Assembly (NCBI GenBank): GCA_047495785.1
Contig: JBLDXI010000007.1
Coordinates: 2,046,001-2,110,000 of the forward strand
Length of the DNA stretch: 64,000 nucleotides
Reading direction: 5' to 3'
Origin: Lepidodermella squamata
Taxonomy: Eukaryota; Gastrotricha
Shown: piece after piece, positions 45,779 to 57,680 of the stretch
Position numbering within the stretch: position 1 is the stretch's first letter
How the letters are laid out: every line of letters starts with the position of its first letter
Translations under genes and position numbers: made by a program
The notes under the pieces: model-generated
What the model was told of the DNA's origin: nothing
The model's input: only the letters and a program-made list of their open reading frames with translations
The model's database searches: none

Positions 45779-46256
45779 ATTTTTTGCTATTTTGCTCAGG
45801 TTTCACAGCACGAGGAAAGGAAAAATAATGCAAAACGCGGGCGCAGATTTTACCAGGAAAAATCGCGTCGCAACAGATGTTACCTCATATTTTTGTATAA
45901 TTATTATCATTTCCGGCTCATCCAGCTTAATTTGGGCCATGTCTCCCTCGTCGTTTTTATGAGGGTGCATTTGCATTTTTTTCGTCGAAAAAGTAGGTCG
46001 TAAATAGGAATAATCTATGCGTAATAAATTTAACGACGCCTCACCAGACTTGCTCGTTCGTATAGACTTTCGAATACCTAACATGCAGATGAATGATGAA
46101 TGTACCTTTGGCGCGATTAATAGGTATGAATAAATAGGTATATTATATTTAAGAGTATTAAATATTAAGAAGGATTCCATTTTTTAATAAAAAATCTTAA
46201 TTGTTCCGGATATTTCAGCTTTATTTTGCAATGACATAGAAAAATATTGTTAAAAA
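45779..46256 (-). other. Gap between the bHLH gene and the NLR gene
   Basis: Promoter side of the bHLH gene and 3' flank of the NLR gene, both on the minus strand. No site stands out. Confidence 0.4.
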
Positions 46257-49200
46257 TCAATGCCGTTTAGGTGGATAGTGATCTCGAAGGAAGTTAGCGA
46301 CGGCTGTTTGGTCACGCTTGATTGCCCACGCGAGAGGAGTCCGACCTTTTGAGTCAGAAAGTTCGACAGTTGAAGGGCACCGCCTCGCCAGATAGCGGAC
46401 CACATCAAGGTGTCTGAAATAAAAAATTCCATTTTGCAAACTTATTAATGAGAATCCTTCCAAACAATTTAGGTCACAAGTATGTCCCATAAGTAACGCA
46501 CCAATAAAAACACACTGATAAGGAATTAGGAAGTCAAAAATGAAAGCCGATCATGACCAGAAAAATTTAAATACCATCGGAATGGAGCTTGACAGCATGA
46601 ATAAAAAATTCGGAAAAATTTCGTCAAACCGGGTAAAATACCGAAAATTACCAGACCAGTTACCATCGGGTTTTTCCGGGTTCTCTGCGGTCAATTTCAA
46701 TTTTTTCCAGTGAAATCATCGTGATCAATGGTAGGATATGCCCTTCGTAATATGTTTAATTTTTGAAAAACTGAACTACAACCAATTTTTAATACCGAGA
46801 TAAATTTTAGAGAAAAACGAACCCATTATAAGCCGCAATCGCTAGAGCCGTCAATCCTTCGCTGTCAACGGCCTCAAACGCCTCTGAAGTAAGCTTATCC
46901 CCGAGCCATTTAACCGCATCGAAATGCCCATTAGCCGCCGCGTGTGACAGTGGCGTTCGACCCTTCACATCCGCCACCTGGCCTGCCTTCACCAATTCCG
47001 GCCATTTCGCGGAGAAGAACTTCAAAATCTCAGCCCGGCCGTATTGCGCCGCCCAGGCAATCGGATTTTTGCCGTCAATGTCGCCGAAAATCAGAGCACC
47101 CGGCCATTTTCTGGCTAAAAATTTCGCCGTCTCCAACTTGCCGTGTCGACACGCGTGGTGCAGGGCTATTCGACCGTGAACGTCGACGATTTTGTACGAC
47201 TCGGGGCAACGCTCGGCCAGGAATTTGACGACAGTCAACCGGCCGTGTGCAGCCGCGCGTGAAATCGGCGTCTCGCCTCGGTTATCCGGCATGCGGGCGG
47301 CCTCGGGCCACGCTTCGTAGAGGTATTTAACCAAGTCTAGGCTAGACTCGCGAACTGAGGCGTGGGCTAGGGGTGTCCGGCGGAATCTGTCAGTTCGAGT
47401 CAACGCATCCGGCCACATTTTTGCAAGGTGTTTAACCACCTCGAGATGGCCATTCGCCGCAGCCCATGATAGCGGCGATTGGCCGTCTTTACCCTCGATT
47501 TTAACGGCCTCGGGCCAGTGTTCGTCGATGAGTTTGACCAGGTCGATCGAACCAGTCTCTGCGGCGAATGATAACGGGGTTCGGTTAGATTTATCGGACA
47601 TTCGAACAGCCCCGGGACTTGTTTTGATGAGGTATCGCACTACGTCGATTTGACCGTGACGAACGGCGCATGACAGCGGGGTTAGGTCGGCCCGGTCACG
47701 GGTGAGTAAGCAATCCGGGCTTCGCTCAGATAGAAATTCGACCGTTGACAGCTGACCATTAGCGGAGGCTAGAAAATGAGAAAAATTTGGAAAAATTATT
47801 ATCAGTCAGAAATTGAGAAAAAAGAGAAAAATTAGAAATTTTAATTAAATTAAATGATTTCTGATTTTTTAAATTTATTTAAATTTTAAAATGAATTTTG
47901 CAAAAAAAATTAAAATTGCAAAAAGTCGTTAACTAATTATTGATTTTTTAAATAAAACATTAGAAGTATTTTTCTAAATAAAAAATTTTGAAATTTATAA
48001 TTTGCAAATTAAAAAAAAATTGAGATATGGGCTCAGATTCAGTATCTCCCTGAGTATAATTTTCAAAATTCTAATGGGTAAATTAATAAAATAGTGACGG
48101 GTACCTTGATGAAGCGGAGTTCGACCCTGCCAATCCTGTACATCGACCAGTTCCGGCATTTTGAAGTCCAAATACCTAACAATCAACAAATGGCCATTCG
48201 CCGCAGCTGCGAAAATCGGCGTCTCCCCCAATCGATCCCTCGTTTTAATCGCATCACTCCACTTCCCAGCCAGAAACTTGACAACCTCATAATGGCCATT
48301 CTGCGCCGCGACTAATAACGGCGTGCGGCCCTGAGCATCCGGCTGCCGAACAGCATCCGGGCACTTATTCGATAACCAAACAACCGTCTCAGCGTGACCG
48401 TGACTAGCCGCCCAAGATAGGGCGGTCTGCTTCGCAAACACCTTCCGAATCGCCTCGACATCGTTGTGAAACGCCTCGCGAACCGCGCCGAGCAGATCCG
48501 GCTGCAATTTTGCGAGTGTCCGGTCAAGAAGCGCCCAAGCGTGACCGCGCAGGCACTTGACGCAAAACGCGCGAACGTGCTCATCAGTGCGTGGCATTAA
48601 CCCGCACTGAATCAACGCTATCGCACTGCTACTGTGCTGAATCTGGGTCTGGAACGGCCCGACCTTCAACGCCGCGTTTCGGTAGGCAACAGCCCACAAC
48701 GCCCGGTGGACGAAATAAATCCATTTTTTGCGAGGCACCGTGTCATTTCGGCCGATAAGACGAGGCAGGAAAGCTGACGTGTCCTCGACTAGACTTTCGA
48801 TTTTTCTCAACAGGCCTTTCCTCTCGTAAATCGAACACATTTCATCGGCCTTTTGGTTATCAACGCCCCATAAAACGCCCAATTCAGGCAGTTCGATCGC
48901 CTCTTCCGCGTCGAAAAATAGAAACGCGAAATAATTTAAGCAATCAGTTGTGCTTAGCAACTGATTTAAACTAAAATCTAGCGATTCGGCCAGAGATTTT
49001 ATGACCAGGTCCTTTTCCGGCTCGACGCCTGATGTTGAGAGACTGGTGTCGAGCATTTTTTCCATTTCAAAATTTTCCTCTTCGTGGTGATTCGCGAGAA
49101 TTTCGGCTAAAATCGGTAAATTGCTAGAATTTTCCGCAATTTCGAGAATAGCTTCCTGGCTAATTTTGCGACGCAGGCCGTAGGTTTCCTCTAACAAGCC

Positions 49201-51522
49201 AACTAAACTTCGATGAGGCATTTCTTTCAATTTAAATAACCGCTGACTCCTAGCGACCTTAGATTGAACAAATGGAATCGGGTCTCGGGTGATAACGAGG
49301 CAAATCGATGATTTCGCCTGACTTTTCACGTAGCTAACGACATTTGGGTTGTACAAATCATCGAGTACGAATAAAATTCTCTTTTTTGTCTTCTCGAAAT
49401 GAGCGACGACTTGGCTGATAGAGTCGAAAGTTTGCTGCGCCTCGAGTCGAGCGATTTGCGTGATTTTTTCGGTGAAGGTAATTTTAGCGGCGTCGTCGAA
49501 GTGTGACGTCATCTCGCCCGGCCAGGCGATGCAGTTGACGTAGAGCACCACGTGGATTCGGAATTCGTCGACGAGCGTGCGCCGTGAGTCTTCGTCGTCG
49601 AATAAATGGCCGACGGTGGTTGACTTGCCGACGCCGGCCTCGCCGTACACGAGCATGACGCCGTCGAGGGACGGGCGTTGAGCAACTTTTCGGAGTAGAT
49701 TCAACAGCGCGGTTTGAGCTTCGGACCGTTCGTAGTATTTTACAGCGAACATAGGAACGCTAGATGATGCCAACCTGTAAAATATAAAAACAAAAATTAG
49801 CTAATATTAATCAAAATTTAATTTAATTAACAAAATTTAATAAAATGATTAAAAAGAGCCCAATGGTAGCTTTTTCGACCACCCTATATTTAAAAAATCC
49901 TGTAGGGTGAATTCAACCCCAGGGTGTCTAAAAGGCATTTCTCGGCGCTGGGAAATCGTATAAATTCGGTGAAAACGGATAAAGGACCAGTGTCTCGTCT
50001 GCTTGGTGATGAGCTAGGACTCAATTTTTGGGACTGTCACCAAACTGCACTAAAGTGTCGTCAAAAATCGATTTTGCACGAATTATCACCTATGACCAAA
50101 CCGAATGCATTTCTAGGTAGATCTCATCACGCTGATGAACTTTATCTTTGAGAGCGGCTTCCTAGCTATCACCGTTCTCGAGATAACCGCCCAGGTGTGA
50201 CACCAGGTAGGGTCACGTGACCAACTTGACACTGGTATTTCTCGGTAACCGTAAGTAATAAAAATATGGGGTATTCGAATTCTTGCTCCCCAATTTTTCT
50301 CTATCGAAATAGCGCGTGCCAATAGGGAAAGAAAAATCAAAGATTTTCAAAAACATGCTGGGCTTTAAAAAATTCAAAATAAAAAAATGTTAAAGTTGAT
50401 TAAGTTTTAATTTCAATTTTAATTTTAATTTTAATTCAACATATATTATTTTAAGCCAGTGAATTTTTTGAGAATTTAATTAATTAGGCAATTCCTATAT
50501 CGAGTTCCTAAATTTATTAAAAGAAGACAAAATAATCAGGTCAATTTCATTTTTCTACCAGATAATTCTCGGATGCTCCAATCTTTTCTATTTTAATCTA
50601 ATTAATTGTCAGCATTCTTTCCAGCTTTTCTAATAAAACGCAACTTACTCGTACAAGCCTCCTTGGCTTTTCAATTTTTTCGACTGCGACAGGGTGACCT
50701 CGGCAATTTGCTTGCAAATGACCTCGTAAATCGCCGCCGCATGTGCCGCATCAAAGCCAGCCGAGTAGTCGAAAGACGGCCAACTATTCTGCTCGTTCAG
50801 CCTAGCTTTAACCGCCTTGGGCAGCACAAAATGCTCGCCCTCTAAATTCAGCGGGAACACGTGTTTCTGCTTCTCGATCGCCAGCTTAAACTCGCGCATG
50901 CAACTTCGATCGGAAGCGTACGCTTGCGTTAGACAAGCTACGAATAAATCAGCCTCGGTAAGGGCCTCTAAGTGCTCATCTGAATTCCTCTCGTGGTCAT
51001 CGGTGGTGAACCAAACTGTTCTAAACGGGTATTGGCTGAGAAATTCGGCAAGTTTTCGCAGTTCGTCTGTTAAAAATGGACCTAAATTACGAGCGTAGCT
51101 CATAAAAACGACCGCGTTGGGCTTGATCTTGCCGATATCCCATTCTTTGATCTTTTTCGCTTCACCTCTTGGCTGAAAATAATTTGGAAAATTAAAATTA
51201 AAATTAAAGGAAAAATTCTTACTGTTCCTTTAGGGGTTGCTTCCTTTGAATTAGATTTAGCTTGCTTTTTAGAAATTCGACCCGTTTGAGGTGTCTCTTT
51301 CCCAGCAGGTTTAGCAAGAGGTTGGGGCTTTCCTTTCTTCTCTGGGGAGACTTTATTCTTCTTCTGGTCTTTGACCGGCTTCTCCTGCTTCGGATCAGTA
51401 CTTTGCTTCCGATTTTTCTGTTGCTTCGGCGCGTTTTGTTCCTTGTTGTTCCTCTGCCGCGGCGTTGTCTCCTTGTTGGTCAATTTTCCCTCCAAATTGC
51501 GTCGTGCAACTTTGGGCGCCAT
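46257..51522 (-). CDS. TIR-NB-ARC-ankyrin NLR-like protein
   Basis: Minus-strand exons 51522-51223, 51172-50649, 49774-48105, 47768-46823 and 46413-46257 join without a frame break to 1198 residues. Residues 1-100 are a Lys/Gln/Pro-rich tail. Residues 119-265 are a TIR domain: strand AVVFMSYARN, then ADLFVACLTQAYASDRSCM, with Glu194 in the SCMREF motif at the NADase position. Residues about 290-690 are NB-ARC: P-loop GEAGVGKSTT (319-328), Walker B ILFVLDDL (Asp413/414), sensor ITRD (436-439), a GLPL-like NLPI, an Apaf-1-like winged helix (LGVLWGVDN) and VHR at the MHD position. Residues about 700-1198 are about 14 ankyrin repeats (GRTPL..AA.NGH..VV.FL). This is a cytoplasmic ligand-sensing STAND switch by family logic: ankyrins sense, NB-ARC oligomerises, TIR signals or cleaves NAD. 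Trigger and output are unknown. Confidence 0.9.
46480..46690 (+). repeat. Dispersed repeat, copy in the last intron of the NLR gene
   Basis: Matches 44930-45215 in order and orientation (TATGTCCCATAAG; CCGGGTAAAATACCGAAA; CGGGTTTTTCCG). Confidence 0.5.
49775..50648 (-). other. Intron 2 of the NLR gene
   Basis: An 874-bp AT-rich intron between the TIR and NB-ARC exons, with donor GTAAGT and acceptor TTTTACAG. It has no coding content. Phase 2 on both sides joins YE to LASSS. Confidence 0.8.
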
Positions 51523-51862
51523 TTCAAAAAAATCGACAAAGGAATGTAGAAAATAATTGAAAATTAGCACATTTCGACTGAGGTCTGCTTTTCACGCTTC
51601 GTTATGTGAAAACCACCCCCCTGTGTGAATGGGCAGAGATTGTCTCCTTTAGCAACCATGAATGAATAGAGATCATATGTACTGAAAAATCTCAGATTTA
51701 CTGTTGTATGAAAGTGGTTCGCTGAAAATGCGTTTTTCATTAAAAAATCAAATTAAATTTTATTTTTCTTATTTTAATTATGCATTATTTTTATTTTATT
51801 TTAATTTTTATTTATTTTCCAATTTTATTTAAAGGCCTATCCCAAAAAAGTGGTTCTATGCT
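51523..51862 (-). other. Upstream region of the NLR gene
   Basis: AT-rich, with no obvious TATA. A longer in-frame start at 51570 would add a hydrophobic MLIFNYFLHSFVDFFE; I prefer the ATG at 51522, which begins MAPKVARR. Confidence 0.4.
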
Positions 51863-52016
51863 AATTGAGCAAACGTAAAATTAAGCAACGAACATAGAGC
51901 AAACGAATTTAGAGCATAACTAAATAAGTAAAATTAATTATTAAATTTGCTCTCGTGTCGTTTTGCTCTAAACTCGTTTGCTCTTATTTCGTCGCTCAAT
52001 TTTCATTTTCTCAATT
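51863..52016. mobile_element. 155-bp palindromic MITE
   Basis: AATTGAGCAAACG...AGAGCAAACGAATTTAGAGC on the left arm is repeated as its reverse complement on the right (GCTCTAAACTCGTTTGCTCT ... CTCAATT). The arms are about 60 bp with a short centre. Confidence 0.65.
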
Positions 52017-52194
52017 GGCATATCGAGATTTTATTTGTACAACCATCCGCCTCTCGGCGCTCTAGGCGCGATAACTTATGCCACGTAGATTAGGTTAAAG
52101 TAGTCGATAAAATATTCATGTGGAAGTTTTTAGAAAAATCTGAAGAATTTACAAAACGGAGTTTATAAAACATATTAAAAACGAGCGTGTGTAG

Positions 52195-52860
52195 TTAATT
52201 GGTGTCAAATGTCATCCAGTTCCTGGGGTCGATTTGGAGGTTGTAAGCGGGCTTCGGTTGATTTCGAATATGCCACGCTGGGCAGCGTTTTTCAATTTCA
52301 TGTGCTGTATCGGTAGAAGGTGTCAGGGTCGATATGTGGTCTAGATACTTGGCAGTTACGAGTGAGCTAGCGAGACAGCGTTCGCCGTATCTCTTTAGGG
52401 CTTCATCAAACTTGAGGTCGATGCCGGGGACTCCGGCAAATGCTATGACGTCGATAGGGTGGGTTTCGTGAGGAAGGCTCAAAAGGGCTCTCAGGCAGTA
52501 GGCTTGCAGGTCCACCAGGCGGCTCAAGGATGAAGGGCTCAGGCAGGACCAGGCAGGCGCACCGTAAAGTAGGATCGGCTCCAAAAGAGTCTGGTAAAAC
52601 AAAACACAAACCCTTTTGGGTAACAACTTAGTTTTTAAAATCCCATACAGAGACCCGACGCGTTGTCGGATCTTTGACGCGATTACGTCGATGTGATGCG
52701 ACCAGGACAATTGTGGGGTCAGATGCAGGCCCAGATACCGCACCTGGTTGACTTGAGGGATGGCTTGGCCATACAGCTCGAGATGGATTGAGGGAGGTGT
52801 ATTTCCGTAGTGGCTTGAGGGAGGTGTATTTCCGTATTGGTGTAAGTATAGAACTAAAAA
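52195..52860 (-). mobile_element. Non-LTR retrotransposon relic (RT C-terminal part)
   Basis: The minus-strand frame reads VRYLGLHLTPQLSWSHHID, then LLEPILLYGAPAWS, which are the thumb and post-RT motifs of Jockey/CR1-type elements, and continues to a natural stop at 52195. The catalytic RT core is missing. The upstream end is broken at a duplicated 26-bp block (about 52786-52842). Confidence 0.8.
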
Positions 52861-52903
52861 TGTACATTAATTAAATCAATAAAAAAGTTAGTAATAAATT
52901 GGT

Positions 52904-55223
52904 TCAACACAACGCCGAGTCGGACGAAACGCATTGCTGTAATCTCGGGCAGTATTTGGCTTGTCCTTTGCAAGCGGTGCAATTTCGTTCCTCATCTCCA
53001 TGGCGACAGTCTTCGCTGCCATCACACACCTTCTCAGTCGGGATGCAATTCCCGGCAAGACATTTATATTCAAAAGCAGTGCAAGGCCGGCAAATTTCAT
53101 CGGATTTATCATCCTCTCCGCAATCCTTTAAATTAAAAAATAACAACAGGGAAAATTACGGTTGTTTTCAACTTACGAAATCACCGTCGCATTTGTATCT
53201 ATTCGATCAATCGAATATAGTTTAATCAACATGAAGTCTTTAAAAACTCACCTTTCTGGAATGCATTTTGTACTGTTCAAGCACTTGAAATTTCGATCGG
53301 CGGGGCATTTCGAGCAGGTTGACTCATCCCAGCCATCATCGCAGTCTTTGTCACCGTCGCATATCGTCGAGGAACTAATACACACCCCATCAGGGCATTT
53401 AACTTCATCGGAACCGCACGAGCAGTCTTGAAGCTCATCGTTCGGACAATCTTTCTCGCCGTCGCAAACTCGGTTCATTGGCAGGCAAACACCATTACTG
53501 CAGCGGAAATTACCTTCCTGGCAGGTTACGTCCAGGCAGTTCTTCTCATCGGCACCATCCTCGCAGTCTTCGGAGCCGTCACATCGATCAGCAGCATAAA
53601 TGCATTCCGTTGTATTCGGGCAATTGAAATTTCTATCATCAAGGCCGCTGCAAGTCAGACAGCCTATTTCGTCTTGTCCTAATGGACAATCATTTTCTCC
53701 GTCGCAACGGTAACTGAATGAAAATAAGACTCATTTGATCGATTTTTGGTCAGCAATTGAAGACAAACTCTTCACTGATACATTTCGATGATCCTTTGCA
53801 TTGGAAAGAACGGTCTTCCGGGCAATTCTGAAAATGCCGAAATCATAAGAGGAATATTTTTTCTGACGGTTGAAAAAATCTGACCAAAGTGGGGTTCGGC
53901 ACAATTTTGACATAATAGTAAGATTCTGATGCCGGTTTCAAGATCAATGAGCGAGAAGTCGAACGAAAATGGGCTTTCAAGTTTTGAAAAAGCGGGCCTA
54001 TATATTATTATTCATTTTTAAATTTTAAAATTGTATTGCATCACTTGTTAATCCGCCACAGAGTGTCAAGCGGAGTCAGGCTAGTGTCTCTATGTGTAAT
54101 CTTAAATCGATAAGACTTCTCAGCGACACTTTTAAGGATAATTAAATTTAAAAATTCAAAATCCTTAAAAGACTCTTCTTAAAAGAGAATATCTTGGAAT
54201 CCTCAAGAATCCTCCTTCTTCAAGTCAAAAAATTACGTTTGAGATTTGCGCTGGAAAACTCGCTAAACCCCACTTTTCACTTGTTCTTAATGGACAACTA
54301 ATTTTACCGAACAGTTGCTTTCGTCTGACCCGTCTTCGCAGTCTTTCTCGCCGTTACAAATTTGACTCGAACCCCCCAGGCATATTCCACTGCTGACACA
54401 TTTGAACGTGAGGCACGGGCAGTTTTCTTCGTCATCCGAGCAATGCTTCATTCCATCGCATCGCCGGCTCTCGTCGAGACATTTGCCGTCAGAGCACTTG
54501 AACCGTGTAGCACTATCACAGGGCGTATTCGAGCAGTTCTGTTCGTCCGATCCATCCTCGCAATCGTCATCTCCATCACAAACGTAATCCTTGTTAATGC
54601 AGGAGCCGTCTTTGCACAAAAATTCATAAGGCGTGCATGCTGCTGGTTATAAGAAATAATGTAGGTTAAACGCATTTTTATTGCTGTGACCTCTCATCGC
54701 ACTGACCTGCCTTAGGGCAATTAAGCTCATCAGTGCCGTCGGGGCAGTCGTCATTTCGGTCACAGCGCTGGGTCAAATTGACACACTTTGTATTCGAGCA
54801 ACGCATTTGGTCAACGCGGCAGGGCGGGCAGTTCAGCTCGTCGCTATTATCACCGCAATCATCTCTACCGTCACAGCGGAAGCTAATATAGACAAACAAA
54901 TTAAACGGATCTATTATCCCGAATCAATCCAACTCTTTGCTTTTGCAGATGGTATTTGCGCATTTGAAAGAGTCATCCCTGCATTCGCAGTTCATCTCGT
55001 CAGCAGAGTCCGGGCAGTCTTTGTACCCATCGCAACGGTCACTCGGCTGAAGTTTCTTCCCGTCCGAACACAGAAAACCGCCATCGCTAGTCTGCAATTG
55101 ATAGATAAAATGAGGATAGCACTGTCATTTCGCGATGCGCACCTTTTTTAGTTGCCCCTCGACGATACAAGTTAGCAGGGCAACAGCAGCTAACAAGCGA
55201 CAAAACTCGGTCATTACAGCCAT
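52904..55223 (-). CDS. Secreted protein with 12 LDL-receptor class A repeats
   Basis: Minus-strand exons 55223-55143, 55091-54934, 54882-54707, 54639-54308, 53827-53769, 53713-53252, 53198-53177 and 53125-52904 join in phase to 503 residues. The start [20 protein letters not shown] is a signal peptide. Twelve LDLa modules follow, each with six cysteines and the calcium cage of type C(D/N)G...C.DGSDE..C (for example [17 protein letters not shown] and [17 protein letters not shown]). No EGF, propeller or transmembrane segment is seen, so it is not an LDL receptor but a secreted ligand-binding protein, as in perlecan-like or apolipoprotein-binding factors. Three junctions fall just before the RCDG of a repeat. 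Exon 7 is only 22 bp. The last C-terminal segment has a partial Cys-rich unit. Confidence 0.9.
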
Positions 55224-55436
55224 GTTATTTTCCAACACGAAAAATGTGAAATGAAAGAAAATATTATCTAAAAGCCTCTCGTCGCACGCTGCCAAATATT
55301 TCGTTGTGGAATTTGCACGAAATTAGTGAAAAATGAGTTTTCTAAAAATGTAAAGGCACGTAACAATTTTTTGCAACCATGTTTTTCTGAGCCTCGCCCA
55401 CGCTTTAATAACGCTTAAAATTCAATTTTATTTTAT

Positions 55437-55505
55437 TGGCAACAGCAGCAGCGTAGCTGCTACAGTAGCGCCGGGGGAACCCATTGCACACCTTTCCGTA
55501 AATTC
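55437..55505 (+). repeat. Dispersed repeat, copy 3 (fullest)
   Basis: TTGGCAACAGCAGCAGCGTA then GCTGCTACAGTAGCGCCGGG, then CACACCTTTCCGTAAATT. It links the partial copies at 5991 and 25478. Confidence 0.55.
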
Positions 55506-56792
55506 CGTTAATAGGTTGTTGTCGACAAGCAGCTTGACGAGTCGACAACTATGGCGCCGTCGGCGAGCGGCGAGAGGAGAAGGGTCCGTATTTCGGTCCC
55601 GGGTCCAAACATGAGACTTCGTCGACGCACTGGAAGTCAGCCCAAAACTAGCATCATTTCAAACCAACAGCGGCGACGTTGTTAGAGACTTGTTTCACGC
55701 ATAAAACTTTCGCCCCATTGTCAGACGGAAAGACAAGACCGAAAGTATCAGATGCTTCCGAGCACCTAGTAATTTGTTTTTAGCAAAGAAATAAAATCGC
55801 GACAAATTAAAATCACGGCAGATTTGGTTTTGATGGACTTCGACCCTGCAAACCCGGCCTACAATGTCTTGGACCGAACTCGTTCGTCGAGTTGAGCGTA
55901 TCACAAAATGTCATTGAGTTCAAGGAGCATTACATCTACAAGGACGTATTTGATTCGAGTATGCGACAAGAAATACATTTCGCTAAGATTATCGTTCCTT
56001 TGATTCAGACGCTGATAAACTAGAGCTCTATTCGCGGCTTTCATTGTTGCTCAATCATAGTTTCAGAGACCCGAAGGAGTTTCCTGGCAAACAGGATTCA
56101 GCTATTCCTGCTTTTCGTATTGAGAGGATCGCTATGTTCCCGGTCCCAATTATTAGTTCATTAATCCATTCTCATTATTCTAGTTAGCGCTCGTGACAGT
56201 AATATCATGTGACGCACATCATTATGACTTATATAATTTGGCGTCCTTTTGGCTATGAAAGCCCTAAATAATAATAATAAAATCAGTTGATCTGCTTTAC
56301 TGAACTGCGTTTTGTGTATCGATATTCAGTCTAATCGCTGCTGCTAATAGTTTTCCCCGAACCAGGTCAGGGATATCAACCCTTCACGTATATGGGAAAA
56401 TTGCAATTAATTAGACTCGGATCTAAGACTAGACATCGATTCGGACACTTGTTGATCTTCCATAAGAGATGGAGACATTTTTATGAAATCTTTTACGAAA
56501 GCTTGCTGTGATCGCCTTGTAAAAATACGGCAAACTTTGCATTACATACGCCATACGCGTGGGGCAGCCCGTTCAAAAACCGTATGCTTCGATGCTCCGG
56601 ATGCTGACAGGGCATTAAGGCCTCAGGGTGCGGATGAGCCTGTTGACAGGGCGCGGCGGGTGATTGAGAGGTATTGACACCACTTCTCCGCGTTGTTATT
56701 GCCGGAAGAGGTGTGGGCGAATGTTTCATGTTTACATGTTTCACTTTCTGCTTGCTATTTATGATGGGGTGAAAATTATTGCCCTCAATAAA

Positions 56793-56821
56793 ACACACAC
56801 TCACGCGCGCGCGTACACACA
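56793..56821 (+). repeat. Purine-pyrimidine microsatellite
   Basis: Alternating CA then CG dinucleotides (ACACACTCACGCGCGCGCGT), a potential Z-DNA former. Confidence 0.7.
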
Positions 56822-57224
56822 AGTGATAGCAATAGCGCGAGCGTTGCAAATTTAGCACTAATTTCGCATTGCTAATTGCAGCGGTTTCAGGAAATCGGTT
56901 TCGAGTTATAGGCCAATTTCGGCCTAAGGAGCAAAATCGATGTGCGATTGAGTACGTGCCGCAAATAACTATATCGTCGATAGTTTATGGTTAGATGTTT
57001 AGGCCGATCACAGATCGTTATGATGAGATTGATGTAAAGCTCGCGCCTATTCTTCTATTTTTCCTCCAATGAAAAGAGAAAGAAAAAATTACGAATTTAA
57101 CAAAAAGGTGTACAAGAAGATGTATGAAATGTTCAAGTCACTTATATCAAATACCTAGGGCGGAAGATTTCGGATATTTCGAATTATTTTAGCCTTTCAA
57201 TTAAAATATAGAACTCGTAATTTG

Positions 57225-57355
57225 CCACCTGGCACATGCGTTACCTGTTACGCACGACTCTATTTACGCAGCCACTTTACGCACGCGCTTTACGCACACT
57301 CAACTTTACGCAGGAGGGAATTTACGCACTCCACTTTACGCAGGAGGGATATAAC
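57225..57355 (+). repeat. TTTACGCA minisatellite
   Basis: About eight copies of (T)TTACGCA with spacers, the last two in a larger unit ACTTTACGCAGGAGGGA. Confidence 0.75.
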
Positions 57356-57389
57356 CGATGGATGACCCGGACCCTTATTCATCATCTAG

Positions 57390-57680
57390 TGAAGTAGATC
57401 AAACCAGCAATAGTGACTTTTGTTTCCATTGTTGTGTGACATCTCGATTTCTATAGTTACAGTCTTTGATAGTGACAAATTGGTCTAACTTAGAGATAAG
57501 ATTCAGTAGAAATAGTGACAAAACACTCTTTTGCAAGAGACAAAAATGGATAAAGACGCCAGAAACAGTGACCCGAGAAGGATTTGGTCTGAGGGGGATA
57601 AGGCGATCTCTAATTTAGCCACGAGCCACGATAGTGACAAATCCATTTATATAGAATATAGAGACAAGAGAATGTACATC
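57390..57680 (+). repeat. Interspersed AGTGAC(AAA) motifs
   Basis: ATAGTGAC occurs at least five times in about 290 bp, at irregular spacing; three are followed by AAA and two by TTT or CCG-type bases. Confidence 0.5.

Noticed and set aside
46257-51522. Plant or bacterial contamination as the source of the TIR NLR
   Set aside because: The gene has short host-type introns, Apaf-1-like winged-helix features, and sits between clearly animal genes, so contamination is unlikely.
56180-56370. Solo LTR
   Set aside because: LTR-like composition, but no TG...CA ends with target-site duplication and no second copy in the window.
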